A stretch of 64,000 nt of DNA from Planococcus citri (Eukaryota; Arthropoda; Insecta; Hemiptera; Pseudococcidae). The notes below the pieces were generated by a model. It made no database searches. It had not been told where the DNA came from and saw only the letters and a list, made by a program, of their open reading frames with translations. Each line of letters starts with the position of its first letter. Within the stretch, counting starts at the first letter, position 1. The translations under genes were made by a program, and so were the position numbers. Location of the stretch: positions 37,500,580-37,564,579 of the forward strand of contig NC_088678.1 in assembly GCF_950023065.1 (NCBI RefSeq), given 5' to 3'. Below, in pieces: positions 1 through 12,104 of the stretch.

Positions 1-1260
1 TTTTTAGACTGCATTACTGAGAAAAATTGAAAGAGAATCCAAAAATACACAAGAGGTGAATTTCATTTTTTGATTTTTGGTGAATTTTTGAAAATTCGAA
101 TTCTGTTTATTTTTTATGAAAAAAACTCAAAATTTAACCAAATTTCGAAAGTAGGTGAAGTGTAATTTCTGTTACACTCGACTTTTTAGCTCTCTGATTG
201 ATCGGTGGAGGTTCTGAACCATTTTGGAGCCGAAGGTGAATTTTTGGATTTTTCAGGTTTGGGGAAATTGCCATTTTAAAAAAGTCCAAATGAAATTCAG
301 TATCTAGAAACTCAAATAGGAGTTTTTTGTGATATTTTCGCTCGATTCAAGTACAAATTTTCGAAAACTATTTCAACCGACTCAAATCCATGCTCTAGGT
401 TTTCGATGATTTTGATCATGAAAGTAAGAAATTCCGCACAAACTAAATTCATTCTTCTCAAAAATAATTACTGGAGAAAATTTTAAGTTTGAAATGGTAG
501 AAAGGGACATTAATTAGTGCTTGAATCAATTGAAACAATCATAAAGGCGATATTATACGATTTTATGGGCGTTAAATCGCATTCCTTCTTTCTTATGGCG
601 ATTTTTCCAAAACTGGAAAATCGTAAAATCCGTTGTCGACTTCAGAATGGATAAAAACCAACACTACTCGATTCGAGAGGTCTTATAGGTAAATAAGCTA
701 TAAACCCAATTTTAGATTTTCATTTTAATTTTAATAAAATTTGGATTTTTTGTTTTTTTTTTGAGTGAAAAATGAGTTCTATTTGAATTTATAAAAATTC
801 ATCAAAAATTGAAAAATTTGTACTTGGATGCTCCAAGAAATATTGAAATAAAAAATTATATCTATGTAGTAATTTTTAAAGTGATCAAGAAATTCTATAT
901 CATTTTCTTTTTTTTTCTTTCTTTTTCTTTTTTAGATTGCATCGACTTTTTCAAGTTCATCAATACTGAAATTTAGTGAGGGAGGGGTAGTGAATCATAT
1001 ACTTGATACTGTCGACAATTTCGTCTTCTCAGGGACTTTTTTTTTTGCATCTTTAAGCATGAAATCGTCTCATTTGACAAAATCCGAGGAATCTTTTGGA
1101 GACTTCTGGCTAAAATTCCACTCATATTTTTTTCAGTCCCCTACTAAACCATTAAAAACACAGAAACACAAACACCAAAAAAAAATCCACACTTCCTGAC
1201 CAGTATTTCCAATTCAATCGACGATACACACAAAACTCCCTTCATCTAGATGAAAAAAGT
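1..1260. repeat. AT-rich block with fold-back repeat arms
   Basis: No gene is seen. Bases about 25-440 carry words of the fold-back family seen complete at 58.6-60.1 kb (phrases such as TTTTTGGTGAATTTTTGAAA and repeated 'gagcc' text). Bases about 780-850 carry the opposite-strand version, so this may be one decayed fold-back copy. The stretch 30-125 also matches the reverse complement of about 4545-4640, including a shared phrase for 'atccaaaaatacac'. The remainder is A/T runs. The family call rests on matching by eye only. Confidence 0.4.
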
Positions 1261-2733
1261 ATACCATTCATTTTCTTTTTGAAACCATCACACTTCACTT
1301 GACCCACCCAACTTACATGTACACTCCGATGTTTAAAATTTTATCACCGCAGCTTACTATAAAACAAACAGTTCATAAGTTGTTTTGAAAAGATGGTATA
1401 ATATTTAACACATCAACTGGACGTGTTGGTGGACACATCGGTTGAAAATTAGTCGAGTAACATATTCGCTGACATTTCGATATATCTGGCGATTAAAACT
1501 TGGGCCAAACTTTACCACTCTATCATGCCAGAGAGAGGTTAAACTAAAATGAAAATTTAAATCCTTTCAAAACGTCACTTTGGAATATAAGAAGTAAAAA
1601 TTCCGCACCTTTACACTCGCGTCAAACCGTTCACCCTATCCGAGAAGAAAACCGCATAACGTCATCTAATACTGCCAAGCAGAAAGAAATAAGTCTAAAA
1701 ATCGCACTATTTCACATTTCGCTTCGCTTAAAATTGAAATTTCTTGCCAAATACGAACGTACCAGCGTTGAAGGGTTCAACGAATATAAAATCCGCGCCG
1801 AAAAAAGCAAAAAAAAAAATCGTCACTATGGTACAGCGATATTTCGCGTTGCAAATACAAAGAACTTTTTTTTCTCACACTGTGAATTCTCACAGCCAAA
1901 CTTTGTAGTACGTTGTGTGCGAGCTTCACTCTATGTGAACTATACAGTAGAGTATAGTATAGTATAGTATAGGCAAAACCAAGGCAGGCGTAGTAATAGT
2001 ATGTAGTATATGCGAGATAACTCGCGTTTTCGGATATCAGATACCAAGGATAATAATTTACTTTGTCCAGAAGTTTGAAGTCTGCAGCTTTATGTATAAG
2101 CTTAAACGAAGCAAAACTTTTGATCCGAGGAAGCTCTCTCACCCGTTCTGCATTATTTATGGTACTTCGATGCACTTCAGACACGCCGAGTGTTAAAAAG
2201 AAAAACGAACAAATATATCATCCGTCTGCATAGGCAAATTTCGTTTTTGTCTTTTCACGTATCGTGCCACATATTCTCCCCCTTACATATACGTATATAG
2301 TGCATACGAGAATCCCTTTACCTACATTTATACCAACCTACTTGCACATTCGTAAACGTACGTGTCACAGTACTATATTACGTTAAACTATACGCCAAGT
2401 CTGCTATACATATTATGTACTGAAGATTGCTGAATGAAAAATATATCGTTTTTTTATAATAATATTTTCGCTAACGCGTTATGATTCCGCGGGTCATTTT
2501 CACGCGCAAATAATTCATACCACGATTTTATTTCTCTCTCGCTAGCTTGGGCTGGCTGTTTCTCTCCTTCTCATCGTAGTTCGTACATTTACATCAGCGA
2601 AACGAGATACAGGGAAAAAACACCACGTGGAATAAAAAAAATGATTTCAGAAATACGTAGCTACTTACCGCGTTGTATAATTCTCGTCTTCTACTACCAA
2701 GAATATTCTTAATGTCGTAATATTTCAGTAATG
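1261..2733. other. non-coding stretch with AGTAT microsatellite
   Basis: This is relatively non-repetitive sequence with scattered CpG. A pentanucleotide AGTAT microsatellite of just over four units lies at 1951-1972. The minus-strand reading frame across 1777-2184 is Tyr/Leu/Ser-rich and partly made of this microsatellite, so I do not treat it as a gene. Confidence 0.5.
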
Positions 2734-2741
2734 CTTACCTG
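2734..2741 (-). promoter_or_regulatory. candidate recursive splice site (ratchet point) 1
   Basis: Read on the minus strand, a T-rich tract ends in TTTTTTTTTCAG and is followed immediately by GTAAGC, so a 3' splice site abuts a 5' splice site with no exon between. The junction lies between 2738 and 2739. This is the pattern of zero-length-exon ratchet points known from long Drosophila introns. It shares strand and form with the sites at 29624/29625 and 57197/57198. That it is used is inference. Confidence 0.5.
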
Positions 2742-3876
2742 AAAAAAAAATGAATAAATAAAAATGATAGAGTCGAAGTTATGGAAATTACTAAATTGAT
2801 AAGTACCTAAGTACGTAAAAAGATAGATTTATAATAACATTTCTACGTCGAGTATTTACCCGTGTATTATGCGGCAGAAGTTTTTATAAGAATTTGTGAA
2901 GTGTTTTTTTTTCAAAATAAGATTAATTGCCTAGGGAGGGGGGACAGAAATTGATAGGTACGTAATAACGAAAATTTGTGCCATTTTAGAAGAATTGAGA
3001 GAATTTCATTGAACAGCGGTGTTATTGGTGGGGATTGGAAGGGTAGGATCAAAAAACTAAGTCGATTTTCGGATTCGGAATCACTAAAAACCAAATAAAC
3101 GATATGTCACACGATATTGTCTGTTATTTTCAACTTTAGTCAAAATTCTCTCTCCCAGCCCTTTTGGGCAAATCATTTCAAATTAAAATTCATAATCAAC
3201 GTCGTATTTCATTCTATACGTAGTGATGAGAAATTTTCTAATATAATTCTATTTTGGGTATGCGATAACCCCCCTCCCCCACTTTCTTGACTTTTTGAAG
3301 AAAAAAATCCCACAGGATGAAAACTATAGGTATTCCTCTTTTCACTCTCTGAAACGTTTGTTCAGATTGTTTTTATTTCTTATCGCAACGGAGTTGGGCA
3401 AAATTGAAGTTTTCCTAAAGGAGGTCCCACCAGCTGCTCACTTTTTGATGTGGATGGGTTGCATTTTTTTAAATTCAGCATTCCTTATTTGGTTCATGTT
3501 ACGTGGGGAAATCAAAATTTGAACAAACAGAGGTGGAAAGTAGAAATCTGGTTTATTATATCCTACGTCACGAATTTTTGCCTTTTTGGCGGCTTCGAGC
3601 CGTACTGAAATCCCGCCAGATGTTCGAATTTTCCAATCTCAGAAAAAAGGTCCAAAGTGAAACTCAGCACTTTAGAGTTATGATTTCGAATAAATACTTA
3701 AATGGAAATGGAATAAGGAGCTTTAATTTTCATTGATTTGGGTATACCTATAGAAATTGTCGTGTTTTTTTGTTGTTTTTTTTCTCGAAAGAAAAGGCAA
3801 CAATAGAGAAACTCCGCGAAATGGCTTGAAATAAGCATAAATCGATTCAATAGGTTAAAAAAGAGTGGGTATAAAT
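2742..3876. other. AT-rich non-coding stretch
   Basis: I see no gene, RNA or clear repeat here. The short reading frames in it are low-complexity and not supported by any motif. Confidence 0.45.
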
Positions 3877-4510
3877 GAATCGATGAGAACAGAAAGGGGC
3901 TAAGTCCATTTTTGCAGTTTTCAGGAATAACAAAAAACTGATTTATTCAGAAATCTAAAATTTTTGGGTAACATGCTTAAGGTCATTGAAAGAGAACCCC
4001 AAGACACAATTTTTAGCACAGTTTCGAAAAAAAAAATATTCACGTGCGCCGGCGCTGTTGCTGCCTAAACAAATGGGAGTTAGACCCTTTTTGCACTCAA
4101 TCACCAAAATTTCTCTTGAAATTTCTCGGGCACGAATGGGGCTTGATTCTGCATCTAAGTGCATCACTTTGACTGCTATCTTGTTTAAATTGGCCAAAAA
4201 CCCCTTGAGGTGTTTCACACCTCATTGCAGAAGTTGTTCATTTTTTCATCTTTTTTCAGTACATAGATGAACTTGAATTTCAAAAAATGGTCTTCTCAAA
4301 AATGTTTGTTATTTTTCAAGAAATTTAAAAAATGTAACAAAAAAGTTATAAATGCAGATCCGCCCTTTTTCTGCGTCCAAATACCACTTTCCCGGCAGTT
4401 TTGCAGAAATCGGACATCACCAGTCGATCCGCCGTATTTCAAAACCCACATATCCGTGAAAAAAATTTTTCCAAAATTGTGACTTGGCTCCTTTCTGTTC
4501 TCACCGATTC
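3877..4510. mobile_element. MITE-like element with about 32-bp terminal inverted repeats
   Basis: The left end GAATCGATGAGAACAGAAAG and the reverse complement of the right end, GAATCGGTGAGAACAGAAAG, match closely. The similarity continues to about 32 bp with four or five mismatches. The element is about 634 bp, has no reading frame with a transposase motif, and has no target-site duplication that I can fix with confidence. Non-autonomous DNA transposon or fold-back element is the best reading; the superfamily is unknown. Confidence 0.55.
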
Positions 4511-7429
4511 AAATAGAATTTTGATTTTTTTTTCAAGGAAAATAGGTCAAATTTGAAAACTTAAAAATTCGTCAAAAATCAAAGAATAAAATTCACTGCG
4601 AAAAATTTGGCCAGTTTCGTGTATTTTTGGATGCTCTTTCAATTTTTTTTTGATTCGATCTAAAAAAATTTGATATTATCCCTCAGGAAAAAAAACTGAA
4701 GAATAGTTTAATGCTTAAAAGTCGACTCTGAATGTCTCCTAAGTAAGTTAATTTTGGAGTAGAGGGTGAGGGGATTTTCAAGGTCAAAAAATACTAATTT
4801 TTCTACTCCAAATCGCTCTAGAATGCTGATTTTTTTTGAATATATTAAGCAATAATTTTTATTTCCTATCATTGACTTTTTTCACCACTTCTACTCTCCT
4901 TTCTCTTCTGACTTCACTTCTGCTCAAAAAAATTGTCATACCTATTTGAATTTTAGCTCAAGATCAACTCCACTCGAACTCTTTCAGTACAACATCAAAT
5001 CAAGCATGTTCTCTTTCCTCCAAAAGGAAAACCAGATTGAAAGGAAATGGATTTTTTGGTGTGAGGTAGGGGGGGGGGAGATTTTGTTTTTGAGGTATTT
5101 TGAGCGAAATTTAGAGACCTTAACTAGAATGAAACTTTATGTAATCAAAGTTTCGGAATTCCAAATCGATTTAAGATTTCACAATTGACGGGGAAAAGTT
5201 GTTTTGCTCGCATAATTAGATTCTTAATGTGCTTGTATTTTTATCAATGAGGTACCTACTAAGTTCTTACCTAATCAGATTTTTAAATTTTTGGTAACCT
5301 TGGAAAAAAATTACATCATGTTCATTTGAATTCATTTTATTTATTACTCGTATTATGTGTATATTCAAGTATTTAATTTTTTTTTCATTTTCATTTCGTC
5401 CAACATTTTTTACTTCAAGTTTATTTCAAACTTTTTTTCTCTTTGAAAATTTTCTGTTTTGCGATGTGACTTTTTCAAACGTTTTTTCTCCATTCTGCGT
5501 GACTTTGAAACTTCCAAACATTTTCTTGCTAAAATCTAAAAATGAACTCCTGTTACTAAAAATTTACCTAAACATCGAGTTTTCGGCCGTATTTTTCCAA
5601 AAATATGAGAATTTTAGGAATCAATCGCTTAGAGTGAAAGAAGTAGCAAGCCCACGAAAATGTTGCAAAATGAGTACTTAAAAATGATGGGAAAAAATGA
5701 ATGAAGTGAGATGGGGTTGTTACAAGTTTTCCCAGAAGGTCTGGTTCAAAAAGTCATTGGCTCGTGGCTCGTACTTTTCAATGGCCATCCAAGAAAAAAA
5801 TGCCTTCTTCCACCCTCCACTCACCACTCTCTCAACAGCAAAAAAGCAATGATTAAAGTAATTCTTTACACTGTACACATTAATTAATTATCAAACACGT
5901 TAAAAAAAACTAGAGAACTCGTTTAATACAAGAAATACGCGAAATTAAAAAAGTTTTTATCGCACAATAGTGACTGGCGAGTTTAAATACTCTCGCAAAA
6001 GGTGGGATGAAAAAAATATTTAATACTAAAAAAAGAAAAAAAATACTATAACGATAATGTGGTCGTTGTTAAACTTGTAATGTTAACTAAACTTGAACAA
6101 TAACTTTAGTTCTTTTTTATTGGTAATTTTAACTCGTACAGAGCGTCAAACTTTTCAACGTTTGTGTACTTTGTTTTTCCATGCCCTTCGCTTTCCTCGC
6201 GTTTTTCCTTTTCACCTGCACGAGTTCGTTCGATTAGATCCACCGCGCGTTAATTTTTACGCAATTTTTTCGCTCGTCGAGTAATTATGTTTTTCTTTCC
6301 CCTTGTACGATTTGGGGGAAAAATCGACGTTATAGAATCGCGTGGTGCTTCGAAGTTATATACCGATAGCAGCTTTTCTTTTAAACGTACTAAAAAGAAA
6401 AGAAGGGAAAAAAATCGTGTACTTTCTGCTTATCTAGAAACTGTTGCTTTTTTATTGGTTCTTTTTTTCTTTGCCAGTAACATCAAAAAGCTCTCTCAAT
6501 TTAGAAGGCGATGATTTGTTCATCCTTCATCGTCTCGTGTAATGGCCTTGAGGTGAACTTCTTCAAATTACTCAACTTGTATAATATTTTTTTACGCGAG
6601 GAAAAAAAATATCGAGCTATTTTAAATTGCTAATTCCAGTGTATTTTTCTTCTTTTGTCTAATCAAAAAAGCAAAAACCAATATAAAGTGGTATGAGCTG
6701 ACTGTGTCGCTGTCGTGGTATAATGACGTTTTCATTATATACTCCGACTCTGCGGCTCGTTAGGTGCGCTGCGCTGGACTGCTTTGTTTATAAATTCAAC
6801 GATTTGCTTAATCCAATTACGGTTTTACACACGTTTGATAATTTGATGGTAGTTTCGTTTGATTAATTATCGCGTGTAGGCGATATGTTTTGGTGGAAAT
6901 TTATCTAAGGAGACAGCCTTGATGAATAGCACCATTCGACTAATACAAACGGACCAATAAATTAGGCAATATTCAATACAGGTATTATTATAAATTACGA
7001 ATTAATTCCAAAGACGATTTAATTGGTTTGTGAAGTTTTCTACGCTTGTTTCAGACGGTGATAATTATACTCGTATTTTGTATAATTAATTCGCGTTTTC
7101 GTGTGATTGAAAAATACCTATATTCCGTAAGGTTTCAAGGTCTTTAAGGGTGAGCACCTAATGAAAAATTAAGGTTTGTTGAGGTTGTGCGAGAGGAAGA
7201 GAACGAAGTAGTTTTTATCGATTTAATAAGAGGATGAAAATTTTTGGAAATTCTTTTTTTTTTTATATTTACGTCTATACTATTTGATAAATAATTAGGT
7301 GAGAAGCGATACTTAAATGTGTAATTTTCATTTCAGTTTCAATTTATTCTGTTTTCTATTCGCCAAGGAAAGTGTCCCAATTGGAAGATAAATTTTGGAA
7401 CTGAACAAAGCTAAACCAAAAGAGCGTGC
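4511..7429. other. long non-coding stretch
   Basis: Bases 4511-4700 hold further fold-back-family text in the orientation opposite to 25-125. The rest is AT-rich, with poly-pyrimidine and poly-purine runs. The stretch 5900-6850 is less repetitive and carries more CpG. I see no exon with coding character, no tRNA and no recognisable promoter motif. Confidence 0.45.
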
Positions 7430-7840
7430 AGAAATACAACATTAGCTGAGATTTCAGGTGCTAAATTGAATTTTCAATTTTTGGTGAATTTTCAAAAATC
7501 AAAGGGTTAAAAATGGAAAAAATCAAAATTTCAACAAATTAATATAGAAAGCTGAAATTTAGTATGTCCTCCATTTTCAAACCTCCAAATCGATTGAAAG
7601 CAGTCTCAAGTTGTTTTTAGGCCTTCTGGAGCCTTCAGAAGATTTTATAAAGTTGAAATTTTCAGGCTCCAGGATGGCTCAAAACGTTATCCTATTAACT
7701 CAGCCTGTTTAAATTAGGATATAAAGTAAATTTCAGCTTTCCAACTTCATCCCAATTTTCAAAAATCTGTTAGAGGCTCCAGAGCTGCTAAACGTTGAAA
7801 CTGTTTCCAATCAATTTGAAGAAAGGATTCAAAAATACAC
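7430..7840. repeat. fold-back family copy, left part, split by the macro-domain insertion
   Basis: The text includes GAAAGCTGAAATTTAGTATG, AAATCGATTGAAAGCAGT, GGCTCCAG and GTTTCCAATCAATTTG. The same words in the same order occur in the palindromic element at 58.6-60.1 kb. The copy stops at about 7840 and resumes after the poly(A) run at 9498 with text equivalent to CTTTCAGCTTTCT. It was therefore present before the 1.66-kb insertion arrived. Confidence 0.6.
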
Positions 7841-7841
7841 A

Positions 7842-8267
7842 CCGCTGGGACCGTATGAAAATGGATCAACACTTGAAGATGTCAACCAACGCATCTTAGT
7901 AGTTGGAACAACTTTTAGACACACACAAAAACTGAGGTTGGACAATCCTATTAGTCCACAATCGATCCTTGGTAAACACTTTGCTGATATCAAAAACCAA
8001 AATGTGGCATGTAACGTAGTTGACAAGGCAATGGATCAGTTGATCACTGATGGTGAACTGGGCCATCCCTACTCTCTGATATTTTCATATTACGTATACC
8101 AATCCACAATGCAGTACCTTGTACTAAGAGGAATAAAAGAGAGATTCTACTGCCCAGTTGGGCCAGCCACTGTGGGTTGTCTACTGTCCTACAGTGATTA
8201 CCTACAGATGGGCAAATCACCCTGGCTGGGGTGGAGAAAGTTCTCAAACGAGCTGAGAAGGAACTAG
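7842..8267 (+). pseudogene. 5'-truncated ORF upstream of the macro domain, unknown domain
   Basis: The frame is open from the left boundary of the insertion to a stop at 8265-8267. It has no ATG at its start, which fits truncation. Recognisable text includes PYENGSTLEDVNQRILVVGT near the start and GIKERFYCPVGPATVGC later on. I do not recognise the domain. It overlaps the macro-domain frame by about 35 bases in another register. Reading across a one-base slip around 8200-8230 would give one continuous protein that runs into the macro domain. I therefore think the two frames were once a single ORF. It is not obviously reverse transcriptase, endonuclease or gag zinc-knuckle sequence. Confidence 0.45.
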
Positions 8268-8770
8268 AAAAGAAAATCCAACACTCTAACTGGGGATGGA
8301 TAGAGACCAAATCAAATGGGATCTTCACCCTGGAGGAATTAGAGGATGATCTGATGAGACAATACCCACAATGTGCCTTGGTCTATTGTGTCAGCCGAGA
8401 CTTCAGGATGTCCAAGGGCATTGTGCTCCTGTTCAAACAAGCCTTTGGCAACCAGGACACTCTGCGGTCAAGGGGTGCTAAGGTTGGTGAAGTAGTTGAA
8501 CTCAAAAAAGATGGAAATTACATCCTTTACACCATCACCAAAGAACACTACAATGATAAGCAGTCAATCAAGGACTTTGTAACAACAATGAAAGCACTTG
8601 CTGCCAAATGCGACCAACTCAAGATCAAAAAGATAGCGGTACCAAGACTAGGGTTTGGTCTGGATAAACTGGAGTGGCCAACAGTGAAGCAATCCATCAT
8701 CCAATGCTTCAAGGACCACTCGGTTACAGTCAGAGTATGCACCCTGAAGGAGGAAAAGCTTCAATCCTGA
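8198..8770 (+). CDS. TARG1/OARD1-like macro domain (ADP-ribose hydrolase fold), in a retroposed unit
   Basis: The frame is open from just after a stop at 8195-8197 to a stop at 8768-8770, about 190 codons. It has no in-frame ATG before the domain, so this is not a self-standing gene as it stands. After a Lys/Glu-rich helix comes a macro domain of about 130 residues. It has a CVSRDFRMSKGIVLLFKQ-type ADP-ribose loop, a VGEVVELKKDGNYILYTITK strand region, and a PRLGFGLDKLEW loop. Human TARG1 uses Lys84 and Asp125, 41 residues apart. Here the Lys of TITK and the Asp of GLD (residues 104 and 145 counted from base 8231) are also 41 apart, so both catalytic residues are kept. By family, this would remove ADP-ribose from glutamate or aspartate, or process its derivatives. 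The poly(A) tail and trailer downstream, and the insertion into a repeat, argue for carriage by a retroelement rather than a host gene. Confidence 0.7.
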   Translation, partial: LPTDGQITLAGVEKVLKRAEKELEKKIQHSNWGWIETKSNGIFTLEELEDDLMRQYPQCALVYCVSRDFRMSKGIVLLFKQAFGNQDTLRSRGAKVGEVVELKKDGNYILYTITKEHYNDKQSIKDFVTTMKALAAKCDQLKIKKIAVPRLGFGLDKLEWPTVKQSIIQCFKDHSVTVRVCTLKEEKLQS

Positions 8771-9482
8771 TCTACCAACCAAACATCGACCTGAAGAAGC
8801 TCTGTAAATAACCCATCAAGATGCATTACCTCAAGCTGTAAATAACTATAGTTAGATTTTTCAAAACCTATGCATGCCCCACTAAAAATATATTTTTTTT
8901 AAAAACCATAAGCTTAAATAAATTTAGCGTGGGTTTCTTTCTTGTATTGTAATGCTGTACATATTTGCGAAATAGACCAAGTCTACTAATCTTACCTATT
9001 TTCCTAAATTTATCAGCTTAAATTAATATTAGTCATATTTAGTATTGTATTCTCAAGTCCTATGTGAGAGGCTGGTGTGAAGCCCTTAGCAAGTGCACCG
9101 GCCTCCTCACAAAAGTCCTCCCATATCCAAAACTTGTGTAATGCAAAGGGGAGACCAACACTTGTTGACCCCCCCCCCCCCGAGCACCAAATTCTCCACC
9201 CTAAAATCCTTTTCCCAAGATGGTTTGGGGGACTCAGTCTACCTGATGGGCATGCGTGAATAATGAAGTCTGGTAGGGTGATTGGGCCCTTGACAACCAT
9301 CTAGGGGGTATGGGTCATGGCAGACAACCCGTCTTCCCCCCCCCCTCCCCATCGCATCTTAGATCTAGGATTGGGGATAAATTAAGATATTACATTTTGT
9401 TTAGATTTAGTCTTAGATTTAAGATGTAAATAAATATGTTTATTTGAGAAAACCCCCCCGCACCTTGTGTGTCCAGGGAACC

Positions 9483-9497
9483 AAAAAAAAAAAAAAA
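9483..9497 (+). other. poly(A) tail of the macro-domain insertion
   Basis: Fifteen consecutive A follow 'ccagggaacc'. Immediately after them the fold-back repeat text resumes. This marks the 3' end of a reverse-transcribed insertion. Confidence 0.65.
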
Positions 9498-9650
9498 CTG
9501 AAGTACCTTTCAGCTTTCTAGGGTTATTTGGGAAATTTATGATTTTTTTCCATTTTTAGCCGTTTGATTAATTTTTAAAACTTCCTCAAAAATTGAAAAA
9601 TGTGTTTTACTATCCGAAGTTTTGGCTGGTGATGTATTTCTTTGTGTTCT
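9498..9650. repeat. fold-back family copy, right part, after the insertion
   Basis: The text CTTTCAGCTTTCTAGGG and the following 'gggaaatttatgattttttt' correspond to the segment after CAATCGATTTGG in the 58.6-60.1 kb element. This piece completes the copy begun at 7430. Confidence 0.5.
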
Positions 9651-12104
9651 TTTGATTTAGCTTTCTCTGATTCAGAAATTTTTCTGAAAATCATACTTGG
9701 CTTTTTTGATGGCGACAAAACAATGATGAAGTCCTAGAAATATGTAAAGATCCAAAATCTTAATTTACCAGTATTAATTTCGTATTATTCACTTGTTTGC
9801 TATCTATGATATTACACACTAAGCTTAATAACGTTTCCCCCTCCCAAAGCCAATCCAAAGATTTGGAGAAAGATTCGAAAAAGGAAACGGATACAGAATA
9901 GAATGTAATATCCTTATATACGCTTCTTCCTCTTTTATTTCACGTGCACGAATATTTAATTTGATTTTTTTTCGATTCTCAATAACATTTAATGAATATT
10001 TCGCCCGTAAGGTGGATTAAACCGAAAAGGGGAAAAAGGGCGCGCAGTTCAGCTTGCAAAACAGAGTGGAACAAAATTTTGATATTTCTTATTAGAACGA
10101 GTTCTTTTCGTATTTTTTTTCTGCGTTCGCCGAGGTTGCTAGTCTCTCCTTTCGCATTTTATTGTGTGCCTCAAGAAGTTAATTATTAATCAGAGTGCTA
10201 TCAAAATTTGCATTTTCTTAACGAGATTTTAAATGTCGATGAAGGTTTTATGGAAATTTTTCATAATACTTTTACGACTTCGTTTTACAGAACTCATTTA
10301 AAAAAGAAAGAAAAAAAGTAAGGAAAGAAAAGAGACCTTCTTCGAAGAAGTTTGAATTCTGAATTTGACGTATTAGAAGGTTTGTTAATTTATCAATGCG
10401 TTGAAAAAAATATCCAGACGTTGAAAAGAAAGCATCAGGGTAATTTATCTGTTCTTTTCGATATTTCTGATTCGACTTCCTTTTTTCTTTTTTTAACTGG
10501 GAAATTCATTTACCAAAGTAAATGAGTTATTTCATTGTGGTTCGTGGATCAATTCTTGACATTAAATAGAAATTTTGCTCTATATAGACTCTCTTACTAA
10601 ATTGACACTCGGACACCTAGCATATATAAGACTACCTACTCAACTCGCGATAATTTTATAATAAAACACCATCGCACATAAATTAATAAATTCGCTATGC
10701 GGGTGAAAAAGTTAGCGCTGCTAATGGTAAAAGCAGACCGAAGCTGTCGGTCATATACACGCCAGATATACTTAATATGGGTCTACGAGTAGGTAGTGAA
10801 TTTTCAGTTTTTTTCTCTCTTTTTTCCTCCTATTTAGGCACATCGCGTCGGTCCGTGAATTATTATATTTATGCGGTCATTATTGCAAATGCTGCATCGA
10901 CCAACCCTCTCAGGACGTATAATCAGTTTTCATTTTTCATTCGTACACAGTTATCCATTCGTCGCGTCGCACTGAGCTGCCGCCAAGCGACCGCTATAAG
11001 GCGAGAAAAAACCAAATGAAATGTCACCAACATGTACGCCGTCGGAGCTGTATTAAGTGTTTTTCATTTATTTACCCGAATCATTTCGGTCGTCGGAGAA
11101 TTTTCTGTCTCTGTTTTTCTCTCATGATCAAGTTTGATTTCCCATTTCATGCGATACGATGGCAGGATTTGGCGGAATAAATTTAATGAAATGATAGTTC
11201 GGAATTTTTCGGAATATTGAAAACAGACGGAGAAGTTTTATGTTTGCGTGATTAGGGTATGAAAATTTAAAAAAACTGATTAGTATTTCATCAACATAGG
11301 GACCCCTGGTGACCCAGAATGAATCAAGTTTCGATTGCAAAAAAACAGTGCCTAACAAATATGGAAAGGTGAATTTTGCGAGTTTTTTCTCAACCTATTT
11401 TCTTCTTAATTTTCTAGTTTGATAAGCCCCTGCTTCCGTCTGAATTTCTGGAAATTTTCCATTCGATAATCTCAATTATTTTCATTCTAAACCTCTAAAA
11501 TTTGGAATGAGTGGTCTTCGCAATTACACTATCTCGATTTCTTGCAAAATTGTTCAATTTTAAAGGCTCATACTTACCTACTGCTCAAGATTCAAAATCG
11601 GTAATTTGAAGTTTGAAAAGCTGAAAACTGAGCTCTTGAAATGAAAGCTCAACTTATCATGATAAGTAGAAAAGTTGAGAGCTCCTGTTCCGAATCAACT
11701 TTCAAAAAAGAATTTCATTACTCAGGGGGCTTCAAATGCCCTCTCTGATTAAAATACCAAAAAATTCAATTGATGGTTACAAAGTTTTTTCCATCTGACC
11801 CTTCTGACTCCTCCTTCTCTTTCCTACTGATCTCATACACAGTCAAAATACCTAACTGAAAATGACTGATGAAACATTGTTGGCGAAGTTTTTGGAGGCA
11901 GAGAATTCATTGCATACCAATAAACGTACATTAATTTAACATAAACACAAAAACCCCATTAACATTATATTGAATAATTATGAGTATATGTATATTAGGT
12001 ATCATCTCTCGTTCAATGAACTTGGCATTCAATTTTTTTTATTCATACATAGGTACAAAGGTATAAATCATAACTAAAAATTTATCACGATCCCATTTTT
12101 AAAA
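9651..12104. other. non-coding stretch with one AT-rich palindrome
   Basis: The stretch 9850-11100 is less repetitive and CpG-bearing. A perfect 16-base palindrome ACTTATCATGATAAGT lies near 11650-11665, and outside it GCTCAACTT and AAGTTGAG continue the symmetry. No gene is supported. Confidence 0.45.

Larger units (their letters stand above)
7841..9497 (+). mobile_element. retroposed unit carrying a macro-domain ORF, poly(A)-tailed
   Basis: This block differs from its surroundings: it has coding-like composition at 7841-8770, then an AT-rich trailer of about 700 bases. AATAAA-type signals lie near 8917 and 9430, and a run of 15 A at 9483-9497 ends it. It interrupts a fold-back repeat whose text continues on the far side. 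No clear target-site duplication is seen. The 5' end looks truncated, because the coding frame is already open at the left boundary. A 5'-truncated non-LTR retrotransposon, or a cDNA mobilised by one, would give this structure. No reverse transcriptase domain lies inside the block, so the parent element is unknown. Confidence 0.6.

Noticed and set aside
1777..2184. 135-codon minus-strand frame
   Set aside because: It runs through an AGTAT microsatellite and is dominated by Tyr, Leu and Ser; no ATG-supported domain or motif.
8198..8770. Horizontal transfer of a bacterial macro-domain gene
   Set aside because: The domain is closest in motif to the eukaryotic TARG1 type, and the poly(A) tail and repeat context fit retroposition better.
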